DNA from: Congzhengia minquanensis | GTDB taxonomy: Bacteria; Bacillota; Clostridia; UBA1381; UBA9506 | Reading direction: 5' to 3' | Assembly: GCF_014384785.1 (NCBI RefSeq) | Contig: NZ_JACRSU010000001.1 | Location: 558,001-622,000 of the forward strand | Length of the DNA: 64,000 nt | In this document: positions 54,273 through 61,708 of the stretch, one piece after another | Layout of the letters: the number at the start of each line of letters is the position of its first letter | Position numbering within the stretch: position 1 is the first letter of the stretch | Notes under the pieces: generated by a model | The model's database searches: none | Told to the model about the DNA's origin: nothing | Seen by the model: only the letters and a program-made list of their open reading frames with translations | Position numbers and translations under genes: made by a program

Positions 54273-56450
54273 TTAAATTAAGGTAATCTGCTCCCCTGCC
54301 AGGTCTTCCTCTTTCAAGTATGAGCCCCGGGCGGGAATATTTTTCGTTCTGTAATATTCAAAATCTTTAAATGCCACCTCGTCCAACGTACAGATTTTTG
54401 CCAGCACGCTGCCCTTATTGGGCGTAAGCACCTGCACGCCCTGGGAATTTCTGGTGGCCTTGGGCGCAATTTTTGCGGTGTCGAATATCAACACCTTGTT
54501 GATGCTGGAAAACGCCACAAGCTCTGTGTCACCAGCCAAAAACCGCATATCTGCCACAGGGGACTTTTCATAAAAGGCGTTGGCAAGCTTTTTCCGGTTG
54601 GTTTTGGTCTCATAGCTTTTCAGCGGCACCTTTGCAATTTTGCCGTTCTGAAAGGCAAACATCATAAATCCGCTGTAGTCTTTCGTCACCGCCATGTATA
54701 AAATCCGCTCGTCGCTTAGTCCCAAAATGTTGGGCAAATATTCGCCTAGAGCGCTGGCCTTGCAGTCCGGCAGGTCGCAAATGCGCATTTTATACACGTT
54801 GGCCTTGTCGCTGAAAAACAGCGCTTCGTCTAAATTCGAGCACTCATATTCACAAATAAATTTGTCGTCTTCTTTCAGCTTGTGGGCGTTGCTGGCCCTA
54901 AGAGACACCAAAGACACCTTTTTTAAATAGTTTTGTTCTGTTAAATACATTCTCAGGTTATAGTCTTCAATAAAGTGCTCCTCCTGCACCTCTTCAATGT
55001 CGTCCTCCGCTATAATCTGCGTTTTTCTTGGCTTTCCATATTTTTTCGAAATTTCGGTCAGTTCTTTTATAATCAGCTTTTTCACCGCCAAATCGGAGGA
55101 AAGGGTTTTGCTGATGTTGCTGATTTCCGCCTTTAGGTCTTTAATATCCGCCAGGCGCTTTAAAATATATTCTTTATTTAAATGGCGCAGTTTAATTTCC
55201 GCTATAAACTCCGCCTGAATCATGTCGATAGAAAAGCCCTCCATCAAGTTGGGAACTACCTGGGACTCCTCCTCGGTGTTCCGAATAATGGCAATTGCCT
55301 TGTCAATATCCACCAAAATTTTTTCAAGTCCCAGCAGAAGATGCAGACGGTGGTTCTTTTTGTCCAAATCAAAGCTCAGGCTTCGTTTCACGCAGTTTAG
55401 GCGGAACGCCGTCCACTCAGAAAGAAGTTCGCGAACACCCATCACCCGCGGCGATCCGTTAATCAGCACGTTAAAGTTACATGAGAACGTGTCTTCCAGC
55501 GGCGTCATTTTAAACAGCTTTGCCATAAGCTTGTCCGCGTCGGTGCCGCGCTTTAAATCAATGGTAATTTTCAGACCCGCCTTGTCCGTTTCGTCGCGGA
55601 TGTCGGCAATCTCCCTTGCCTTGCCCTGCTTCACCAAATCAATAATTTTATCAATCACCGCCTCAATGGTGGTGGTATATGGCAATTCGGTAATTTCAAT
55701 GCAGTTGTTTTTCTTGTCGAACTGATAAACCGCACGCACCCGAACGCTGCCACGGCCGGTTTCATAAATATTTTTCAGGTCTGCCTCTTTATAAATCAGC
55801 TGGCCGCCGGTTGAAAAGTCCGGCGCCTGCAGGTGCGCCATTAAATCGGCCTTTTCGTTTTTCAAAAATGCAATTTCCGCGTCGCACACCTCGGTTAAGT
55901 TAAAGCTGCAAATGTTCGACGCCATGCCCACCGCAATGCCCTGATTGGCGTTGACTAAAATGTTGGGAAACGCTGTGGGAAGCAGAGTCGGCTCTTTTAA
56001 AAGCCCGTCATAGTTGTCCACAAAGTCCACCGTGTCCTTGTCAATGTCGCGGAACAGTTCTTCACAGATGGGATCTAATTTCACGTTGGTATATCGCGCC
56101 GCGGCAAACGCCATGTCCCGGGATTGGTGCATTCCAAAATTTCCTTTTGAATCTACAAAAGGATACAGCAGCGCGCCGTTGTCCCTGGTCAGGCGCACCA
56201 GGGTTTCATAAATCGCCATGTCGCCGTGGGGATTTAATTTCATGGTTTGTCCCACCACATTGGCCGACTTGGTTTTTTCCCCTGTGAGCAGCCCCATTTT
56301 ATACATGGTGTAAAGCAGTTTTCTGTGGGAGGGCTTAAACCCGTCAATTTCCGGAATGGCCCGGGATATAATCACGCTCATGGCGTAGGGCATAAAGTTA
56401 TTTTCCAATATGTTTACAACGTTTTGGTCTGTGAAATAGTTCTTTTTCAT
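54273..56450 (-). CDS. parC: Type IIA topoisomerase A subunit, topoisomerase IV ParC-like
   Basis: The 725-residue protein resembles the breakage-reunion subunit of topoisomerase IV, which decatenates sister chromosomes. The catalytic Tyr is at 120 (FAAARYTNVKL). The C-terminal beta-pinwheel is divergent and lacks the QRRGGRG GyrA box, so it is not gyrase. In NPHGDMAIYE, Met78 stands where quinolone-sensitive enzymes have Ser, and Glu82 where Escherichia coli GyrA has Asp87. A GGAGG precedes the ATG. The ATPase partner parE, usually adjacent upstream, is not here; tcdA is. Confidence 0.92.
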   Translation of the reverse strand: MKKNYFTDQNVVNILENNFMPYAMSVIISRAIPEIDGFKPSHRKLLYTMYKMGLLTGEKTKSANVVGQTMKLNPHGDMAIYETLVRLTRDNGALLYPFVDSKGNFGMHQSRDMAFAAARYTNVKLDPICEELFRDIDKDTVDFVDNYDGLLKEPTLLPTAFPNILVNANQGIAVGMASNICSFNLTEVCDAEIAFLKNEKADLMAHLQAPDFSTGGQLIYKEADLKNIYETGRGSVRVRAVYQFDKKNNCIEITELPYTTTIEAVIDKIIDLVKQGKAREIADIRDETDKAGLKITIDLKRGTDADKLMAKLFKMTPLEDTFSCNFNVLINGSPRVMGVRELLSEWTAFRLNCVKRSLSFDLDKKNHRLHLLLGLEKILVDIDKAIAIIRNTEEESQVVPNLMEGFSIDMIQAEFIAEIKLRHLNKEYILKRLADIKDLKAEISNISKTLSSDLAVKKLIIKELTEISKKYGKPRKTQIIAEDDIEEVQEEHFIEDYNLRMYLTEQNYLKKVSLVSLRASNAHKLKEDDKFICEYECSNLDEALFFSDKANVYKMRICDLPDCKASALGEYLPNILGLSDERILYMAVTKDYSGFMMFAFQNGKIAKVPLKSYETKTNRKKLANAFYEKSPVADMRFLAGDTELVAFSSINKVLIFDTAKIAPKATRNSQGVQVLTPNKGSVLAKICTLDEVAFKDFEYYRTKNIPARGSYLKEEDLAGEQITLI

Positions 56451-56465
56451 TGTTTTCCTCCGATG

Positions 56466-57173
56466 TTACATTGCTAATATATCTAAAACTACCTGTGACG
56501 CGATTAAAAATCCTGCGGCAGGCGGCACAAAGGGCATGCTGCCCGGAACGCTCCGCTTACTCCCGCCCTCCGGCTGGAAAGAGGGAACAAGAGGGGGTTC
56601 CTCTGAATAGACCACCTTAAGCCGTGAAACGCCCCGCTTTGATAGCTCCCGTCTCATCACGCGGCACAGGGGGCACATCTTTGTTTTATAAATATCGGTC
56701 ACGCGCAAAAGCTCCGGGTGCAGTTTGTTCCCCGTACCCATGCAGCTGATGATGGGAACAGACAGTTTTTGCGCCTGCACAGCCAGTTCTATTTTTGCAC
56801 TGACCGTATCTACCGCGTCTACAATATAGTCAAACCCAGCAAGGTCAATTTCGTCTGCGGTTTCCGGCAGGTAAAACAGGTTCATTTGCGTAATCTTTGC
56901 CTTAGGGTTAATGGACAAAATCCGTTCCGCCATGGCCTTTACCTTGCTCTCCCCCACCGTTTCGCTCACGGCGTGAAGCTGACGGTTTAAATTGGTTATG
57001 TCCACGCTGTCGCTGTCCACAAGCGTAATTGCTCCAACGCCGCTCCGCGCCAGACCCTCTATCGCGCTGCTGCCTACGCCGCCAACGCCGAACACAACGA
57101 CCGACGCACCGGCAAGCTTCTTAAGCCCCTCTTCTCCAATTAACATTTCGTTTCTTAAAAACCGGCTGTCCAA
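56466..57173 (-). CDS. tcdA: tRNA threonylcarbamoyladenosine dehydratase (TcdA/ThiF-HesA family)
   Basis: The 235-residue E1-like enzyme cyclises t6A37 to ct6A in tRNA. It has the adenylate-binding VVFGVGGVGSSAIEGLARSG (about 30-49), the LVDSDSVDITNLNRQ block, and the late CRVMRRELSKRGVSRLKVVYSEE typical of TcdA. An in-family alternative is MoeB/ThiF, but the C-terminal block favours TcdA. The start is TTG at 57173, eight nt after GGAGG. It opens the ten-gene run down to rqcH. Confidence 0.92.
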   Translation of the reverse strand: MDSRFLRNEMLIGEEGLKKLAGASVVVFGVGGVGSSAIEGLARSGVGAITLVDSDSVDITNLNRQLHAVSETVGESKVKAMAERILSINPKAKITQMNLFYLPETADEIDLAGFDYIVDAVDTVSAKIELAVQAQKLSVPIISCMGTGNKLHPELLRVTDIYKTKMCPLCRVMRRELSKRGVSRLKVVYSEEPPLVPSFQPEGGSKRSVPGSMPFVPPAAGFLIASQVVLDILAM

Positions 57174-57217
57174 ACAAAAAACCTCCGAAACAACATAGTA
57201 TACCGTTATTATATCTT

Positions 57218-57246
57218 ATTATATCATATATTTGGGAAATGGTAAA
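57218..57246 (-). promoter_or_regulatory. Sigma-A promoter of the tcdA-rqcH run
   Basis: On the minus strand TTTACC (57246-57241), 17-nt spacer, TATAAT (57223-57218). A second TATAAT follows 5 bp downstream. Confidence 0.6.
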
Positions 57247-57262
57247 GAAAAAAATCCGCACG

Positions 57263-57298
57263 CTAAAAAAGCCGCGCATTGCTGCGCAGCTTCTTTAG
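57263..57298 (-). terminator. Probable terminator downstream of cdaR
   Basis: On the minus strand CTAAAGAAGCTGCGCA pairs with TGCGCGGCTTTTTTAG, 14 of 16 positions, followed by a T-rich stretch. It lies 148 nt after the cdaR stop. Confidence 0.65.
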
Positions 57299-57325
57299 TT
57301 TCCTTAAAATATATAAGGAGAGAAA

Positions 57326-57370
57326 ATGAAAAAAGTTATGTGTTTGTGGTATGGTTATATAATACCATGA
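57326..57370 (+). CDS. Possible 14-residue micro-ORF
   Basis: AAGGAG five nt before an ATG leads to MKKVMCLWYGYIIP and a TGA. The ribosome site could be masked by CCTTA/TAAGG pairing (57302-57306 with 57314-57318). No promoter is evident on this strand and the peptide is unknown, so it may be chance. It is in the 273-bp spacer between tcdA and cdaR, which otherwise holds only the terminator and the tcdA promoter. Confidence 0.2.
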   Translation: MKKVMCLWYGYIIP

Positions 57371-57446
57371 TTCACTCCTATTTTCAATTCTTTTATTAGA
57401 CAAAAATACCAAAAATAACACACTATTTTTGTGCACTATTTACAAA

Positions 57447-58379
57447 CTATCGAGTGTTCTTTTTCAGCTTCAGCGTAACCTTGTTTCCGTCTAACGATTC
57501 TACGCCAGTGGGTAGGGTAAGCTCCACTTCCACCTCTTCGTCGTCGCCGATCATCTGCCGGGTAATGGTTTGGGTTTCTGCCTTGTCTAAGCTGTCAATC
57601 ACCGATGCAGCGCCCGCAACCTCAATGGATTTTAACGAGTTATCGTCTAAAGTATACCACTCGTCATCGTTGTTTAACCCATCTTCAAACTTCGGCTCAA
57701 TGTTTAATGTTTTCTTCTTCAAAATTTCGCAGTGAACGTCAACGGTGTCCTGGGCCGTCGTCACATATGTGCTGGTGATCACCGTGTCAGTCGAGCCAAT
57801 CAGTTCAAAGTGCTCCACACTTGAAATGTCCTCGCTTTTGCCTGAAACATCCACCGTTGCCGAAACGTGGTCTATACTGCCCACAATGGATTTTGCGCCG
57901 CGGATTTTCATTTTTGCAGGGGTGGTTTTTATCGAACCTACCTTATAGCCTTCCGCTGGTTCCCCGTTTGTGTGAACGTAAATATCCTTCTCTTCTTCAA
58001 TCACCTCGTCTACTGTAACCGTGATGATGGAGGGGTCCTGATTCATTACCTCTACGTTGCCGTAGGGAATTACCACGCTGGTGTAAACCGTGTGGGTGCC
58101 CGTGCCCTCAATGTTGCTCACATCTGCCAAAACAGACAGGTTCGACTTATTTAAGTCCACCAAGTATTTTCTTTGCCCGCGCACCTTTAAATCCACCGTA
58201 TATTCCTTGTCGTTAATCAGCATCAGGTTCCGGCTGTCTAACTCCGTCTTCTGGGTGAACAAAACCGGCACGTCCTTCACGGTTTTTTCCACCTCCGGAC
58301 TTTGTACCTGTATGATATAAAACCACATAATGATGGCAAAGAGAAGCGAAACAATTTTTGTTGAAATATCATTTTTCAT
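57447..58379 (-). CDS. cdaR: CdaR, YbbR-repeat regulator of CdaA
   Basis: The 310-residue extracytoplasmic protein is anchored by an N-terminal helix (IVSLLFAIIMWFYIIQVQ). Three to four YbbR beta repeats follow, each with V-x-V-x-G-x-x-x-x-V patterns (for example LKVRGQRKYLVDLNK, MKIRGAKSIVGSIDHVSATVDVSG and SIEVAGAASVIDSLD). CdaR controls the c-di-AMP synthase CdaA, encoded 28 nt upstream. glmM, the usual third gene of this operon, does not follow. Confidence 0.92.
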   Translation of the reverse strand: MKNDISTKIVSLLFAIIMWFYIIQVQSPEVEKTVKDVPVLFTQKTELDSRNLMLINDKEYTVDLKVRGQRKYLVDLNKSNLSVLADVSNIEGTGTHTVYTSVVIPYGNVEVMNQDPSIITVTVDEVIEEEKDIYVHTNGEPAEGYKVGSIKTTPAKMKIRGAKSIVGSIDHVSATVDVSGKSEDISSVEHFELIGSTDTVITSTYVTTAQDTVDVHCEILKKKTLNIEPKFEDGLNNDDEWYTLDDNSLKSIEVAGAASVIDSLDKAETQTITRQMIGDDEEVEVELTLPTGVESLDGNKVTLKLKKNTR

Positions 58380-58407
58380 TCTATCTGCTCCAATCTTTCC
58401 GGCATTT

Positions 58408-59298
58408 TCACTCTTTGCTTTTATCCTGTTTTTCCGATTTTTCGTCCTTTTTCTTCCGACTCCGTTTCTGCGATTTTAAGTGGTCAATGTTTTTCTTCAC
58501 GTTGGTGCTTACGTCATCTTTCGGTGCCAGCACCTTATTCAGCAGCTTATACAGCGAATTCACAGACAGATTCCGCATCATGTTGCCGTTTAGCATAACG
58601 GAAATTTTCCCGGTTTCCTCCGACACCACAAGGCAAACACAGTCCGCCTGCTCCGAAATGCCCAGCGCCGCCCTGTGCCTGGTACCCAGTTCGTTGGAAA
58701 GGTCTTTGTTGGCGGACAGCGGCAAAACGCAGGAGGCCTTTTGAATTTTATCGTCCCGGATAATTACCGCGCCGTCGTGCAGCGGCGTGTTGGGCACAAA
58801 AATATTTTCCAAAAGCTCGCTGGTAACCTTGGCGCCAATCACCGTGCCGCCAGTGAGCAAATCGTCTAAAATGGTTTCCCGCTCAAACACAACCAGCGCC
58901 CCAGTGTGGGACTCCGCCAAATTTTCCGCCGCTTTGCAAACTTCTCCGGCAACGTCGGTCACGTCCTCTTTTTCAACAGAAAACCATTTACCAAACTTGC
59001 TGCGGCCCATGTGCTCCAATCCCCGCCGAAGTTCGGGCTGAAAAATAATAATCAGCGCAATAAACCCCATTTGCATAATATTTTCCAAAATAAAACTGAT
59101 TACGTTTAAGTGCAGCCATTCCGAGATATATGTAATACCAAAAATAATTGCAATGCCCTTTAACAGCTGCGCCGCCCTGGTCTTTCTGAAGTGCTTGATG
59201 ATATTGTAAATAATAATTGCCACGATTAAAATATCTACAATATCGGACAGCTGAATGGTTTTAAAAAATGGATAAACGCTGTTTCTTATGTAGTCCAA
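58408..59298 (-). CDS. cdaA: Diadenylate cyclase CdaA
   Basis: This 296-residue enzyme makes cyclic di-AMP from two ATP, a messenger for potassium, osmolyte and cell-wall control. Three N-terminal helices are followed by the DAC domain with NTPLHDGAVII (DGA) and LGTRHRAALGISEQ (RHR). The Lys/Glu-rich C-terminal tail (about 265-296) is strongly charged. The start is TTG at 59298, eight nt after GGAGG; longer in-frame starts overlap the promoter. Confidence 0.95.
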   Translation of the reverse strand: MDYIRNSVYPFFKTIQLSDIVDILIVAIIIYNIIKHFRKTRAAQLLKGIAIIFGITYISEWLHLNVISFILENIMQMGFIALIIIFQPELRRGLEHMGRSKFGKWFSVEKEDVTDVAGEVCKAAENLAESHTGALVVFERETILDDLLTGGTVIGAKVTSELLENIFVPNTPLHDGAVIIRDDKIQKASCVLPLSANKDLSNELGTRHRAALGISEQADCVCLVVSEETGKISVMLNGNMMRNLSVNSLYKLLNKVLAPKDDVSTNVKKNIDHLKSQKRSRKKKDEKSEKQDKSKE

Positions 59299-59332
59299 GT
59301 ATAAGACCTCCATTATAATACTCTTATTATAT

Positions 59333-59361
59333 ATTTTAACACAAAGCACGTTTGTTTTCAA
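59333..59361 (-). promoter_or_regulatory. Sigma-A promoter of cdaA-cdaR
   Basis: On the minus strand TTGAAA (59361-59356), 17-nt spacer, TAAAAT (59338-59333). Confidence 0.65.
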
Positions 59362-59425
59362 TTTCATTTATATTACAAATTGAAAAACCGACAGGAAAAA
59401 GCGGCACAAAATATGTCGATTTCAG

Positions 59426-59454
59426 TAGCATTTCTTGTAAACGGCTCATATATT
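59426..59454 (+). promoter_or_regulatory. Candidate sigma-E promoter of the cotJ operon
   Basis: TAGCATT (59426-59432) and CATATATT (59447-59454) are 14 nt apart, matching the Bacillus sigma-E consensus KMATATT-N14-CATACAHT at 5 of 7 and 7 of 8 positions. The cotJ operon is sigma-E dependent in Bacillus subtilis. Confidence 0.5.
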
Positions 59455-59497
59455 AAAATTGAGGCAACAATTTTTTTATTTGAAAGGATGGGTTTTC

Positions 59498-59677
59498 ATG
59501 AACGAAATCGAAAGACCGTGTGTCGGCTACGCCTTTGTTCCGCGTCAGGAACTTACCCGGGTGTTTGAGCCGGAAGAAGCGCTTATGCGCGGCACACTTT
59601 TCCCCGAACTCTATCTGCCCTTTAACGTATATGGCAAATGCCCCTGCCGGGAGCAGAAAGGAGAGCGGTGCAGATGA
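59498..59677 (+). CDS. cotJA: Spore coat associated protein CotJA
   Basis: This 59-residue protein matches CotJA: GYAFVPRQELTRVFEPEEAL followed by MRGTLFPELYLPF. It is a minor spore coat component made in the mother cell. The C-terminal tail is short and carries CPC. GAAAGGATG precedes the ATG. Its stop overlaps the cotJB start by 4 nt (ATGA). Confidence 0.88.
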   Translation: MNEIERPCVGYAFVPRQELTRVFEPEEALMRGTLFPELYLPFNVYGKCPCREQKGERCR

Positions 59678-59943
59678 ACATGAACAACAACATGAATTTA
59701 AGAAACCGCGATGCTCTTATGCGCAAAATTATGGAAATCGACTTTGCGCTTAACGAAATGGTGTTATTTTTAGACACGCACCCGAACGACAAAAAGGCTT
59801 TGGCACTCTATCATAAATACGCCGACAAATCCCGCGAGCTAAAGGCCGTTTACAACGAAAACTTCGGCCCGTTAACGCCTGCCGACAATCTGTCGGAGGA
59901 TTGCTGGGAATGGGTTCACGGTCCCTGGCCGTGGGAAAATTAA
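59674..59943 (+). CDS. cotJB: Spore coat protein CotJB
   Basis: The 89-residue protein matches CotJB: LMRKIMEIDFALNEMVLFLD followed by THPNDKKALALYHKY, and the C-terminal WEWVHGPWPWE typical of the family. AAGGAG precedes the ATG. It is the second gene of the cotJABC operon and is needed for coat assembly of CotJC. Confidence 0.92.
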   Translation: MNMNNNMNLRNRDALMRKIMEIDFALNEMVLFLDTHPNDKKALALYHKYADKSRELKAVYNENFGPLTPADNLSEDCWEWVHGPWPWEN

Positions 59944-59955
59944 GGAGGTTACGAT

Positions 59956-60054
59956 ATGTGGCAATATGAAAAAAAACTACAGTTTCCGATAAACATTAAA
60001 ACAACCAACACCAAGCTGGCAAACTTTATCATATCCCAATACGGCGGTCCGGAC
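59956..60054 (+). pseudogene. cotJC: Truncated cotJC (manganese-catalase-like coat protein)
   Basis: A strong GGAGG precedes an ATG whose first 33 codons match the CotJC N-terminus (MWQYEKKLQFPINIK, later LANFIISQYGGPD). CotJC is normally about 190 residues with a di-metal catalase-like fold. After codon 33 the frame reads unrelated residues (RNCYIKPFQNLW) and runs into the next gene's signal peptide region before stopping near 60252. All metal-ligand helices are missing. The break sits in the perfect 14-bp palindrome GCGGTCCGGACCGC (60044-60057), consistent with a palindrome-associated deletion. An intact copy may exist elsewhere. Confidence 0.8.
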
Positions 60055-60091
60055 CGCAATTGCTATATAAAACCTTTCCAGAATTTGTGGG

Positions 60092-60121
60092 TTGCATTTT
60101 GCCGTATATCCATGTTACTAT
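60092..60121 (+). promoter_or_regulatory. Possible promoter of the CAP-domain gene
   Basis: TTGCAT (60092-60097), 18-nt spacer, TACTAT (60116-60121), 21 nt before the ATG. It lies just after the cotJC break, so the deletion may have left the gene with its own promoter. Confidence 0.5.
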
Positions 60122-60142
60122 ATGAACGAAAGGGTGATAAAC

Positions 60143-61033
60143 ATGAAAAAAATCATATCCACTATGCTGGCCGTGTGCTTCATGATGATAAGCTTAACCG
60201 CACTGGCCGGGGATATTACCGTCCTTCTGGACGGAAAACAGCTTCGTTTTGACCAAAACCCAATCATTGAAAATGACAGAACACTTGTCCCCGTGCGGAA
60301 AATCTTTGAAGAGCTTGGCGCCGACGTTCAATGGCGCGAAAAAGATGCAGTGGTAACTGCAAAGAAAGACGATATGTCCATCAGACTGCAAATCAATTCA
60401 AATTGGATGCTCCAAAACGGAGAACTGATATATTTAGACGCCGCGCCAAAAATTGTCGGCGACAGAACGTTGGTGCCATTAAGGGCCATCAGCGAATCTT
60501 TTGGCGCAGCGGTAACGTGGGAGGCGTCTTCACAAACTGTGTATGTAACGACCGCAGGGAATGTTCCCAACGCGCCGGATTCAGAAACGCCCAGCACGCC
60601 GGATACGCCGGAAAATACGCCCGGCGATACCCCCTCTTCCGAGGAAAATGATTTTGAACAGCAGGTGCTTGATCTAGTGAACCAGGAGCGGCAAAAAGCG
60701 GGCCTTGCGCCCCTTTCCTGGAACAGCGACCTGGCAAACGTAGCCCGGGCCCACAGCAAGGACATGAGCGTTCGAAACTTTATGTTCCACACCAATCCCG
60801 ACGGGCTTTCTCCTTTCGACAGGATTAAAAACGCCGGCATTTCGTACAGAAGTGCAGCAGAAAACATTGCTGCAGGACAGGCCACGCCCCAAAGCGTTAT
60901 GCAGGGCTGGATGAACTCAGCGGGCCATAAAGCCAACATTTTAAACCCCGATTTAAAAGAAATCGGCGTAGGTTACTTTAACAGCACCACCGGATATAAA
61001 CACTATTGGACGCAGGTCTTTATCGCACAGTAA
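60143..61033 (+). CDS. Secreted CAP-domain protein with copper amine oxidase-like stalk domain
   Basis: This 296-residue exported protein has a signal peptide (MKKIISTMLAVCFMMISLTALAG). A copper-amine-oxidase N-like or stalk domain follows at about 25-130, with the repeated RTLVPVRKIFEELGADVQW and RTLVPLRAISESFGAAVTW. A Pro/Thr/Glu-rich linker spans about 132-162. The CAP/SCP domain (about 165-296) has FHTNPDGLSPFDRI, AENIAAG, GHKANILNPDLKEIGVGY and WTQVF. CAP domains of the YkwD type are common in spore formers. The role is unclear; the position after cotJ may be a spore or wall hint. AAAGGGTGAT precedes the ATG. Confidence 0.9.
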   Translation: MKKIISTMLAVCFMMISLTALAGDITVLLDGKQLRFDQNPIIENDRTLVPVRKIFEELGADVQWREKDAVVTAKKDDMSIRLQINSNWMLQNGELIYLDAAPKIVGDRTLVPLRAISESFGAAVTWEASSQTVYVTTAGNVPNAPDSETPSTPDTPENTPGDTPSSEENDFEQQVLDLVNQERQKAGLAPLSWNSDLANVARAHSKDMSVRNFMFHTNPDGLSPFDRIKNAGISYRSAAENIAAGQATPQSVMQGWMNSAGHKANILNPDLKEIGVGYFNSTTGYKHYWTQVFIAQ

Positions 61034-61040
61034 AAATAAA

Positions 61041-61078
61041 AAAAGCCCCTGCCGGAAAAAATTCCGGCAGGGGCTTTT
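61041..61078. terminator. Bidirectional terminator between the CAP gene and plsY
   Basis: AAAAGCCCCTGCCGGAA pairs with TTCCGGCAGGGGCTTTT around AAAA. The tail is T-rich on both strands. Confidence 0.92.
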
Positions 61079-61081
61079 TCT

Positions 61082-61708
61082 TTACATGGCCTTTTCCCGC
61101 GACAAATCCGTTTCCGCGGAAAACCGTTTTAAATGCTTTACAATCACAATACCTGAAATCACCGCACAGCCCAGCCCCATGGCAAACAGTCCCTGCCACA
61201 GACATATAGCGAGGGAAACCGCGCCGGAAACCGCAAAGGTTAAAATGCTTCTCACCCGCACCGGTGTAATTTTAATGGCGGTAGAAAACAAAATATAAAA
61301 AAACGCCAAAATTACAACAGAAAAAGACGCGGGAAACAAGGCCAGCAGAACGCCGAACGAAACCGCAATGCTTTTCCCGCCGGATAATTTGTAAAGCGGA
61401 GCGGTGGCGTGACCCAAAACAGGCGCCGCCATCGCAACGGCAAACAACCAGCTTTCTGTGTTTAACCACCGAACCGCAAAAAATACAGGCAAAAACCCTT
61501 TCAGCAAATCGCAAAAAAGGCACAAAGACGCAACCCTCCTGCCTGCAAAAATCATGGCGTTGGTGGTGCCCGGGTTGTGGTCGCCGCTCAATTCACAAAT
61601 GTCAATGTTTTTTAAAAGCTTGGGAATGTGCCAGCTAAACAAAACACCGCCCAAAAAATATCCAAATAAAACATCCAGCACCCACCGCGCCGTTTCTGCC
61701 GTGCTCAT
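61082..61708 (-). CDS. plsY: PlsY-like glycerol-3-phosphate acyltransferase
   Basis: This 208-residue membrane enzyme would acylate glycerol 3-phosphate with acyl phosphate to lysophosphatidic acid. It has about six helices. Motifs of PlsY appear as SGDHNPGTTNAMIFAGRR (motif 1, about 46-63), the middle LGHATAPLYKLSGGKSIAVSFG (motif 2) and a late helix. PlsY usually has GNPGATNVLR and GGKGVAT; here the changed residues (HNPGTTNAMI, GGKSIAV) make this a divergent member. It overlaps the glycosyltransferase stop by 4 nt. A lipid role next to a glycolipid synthase is consistent. Confidence 0.8.
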   Translation of the reverse strand: MSTAETARWVLDVLFGYFLGGVLFSWHIPKLLKNIDICELSGDHNPGTTNAMIFAGRRVASLCLFCDLLKGFLPVFFAVRWLNTESWLFAVAMAAPVLGHATAPLYKLSGGKSIAVSFGVLLALFPASFSVVILAFFYILFSTAIKITPVRVRSILTFAVSGAVSLAICLWQGLFAMGLGCAVISGIVIVKHLKRFSAETDLSREKAM

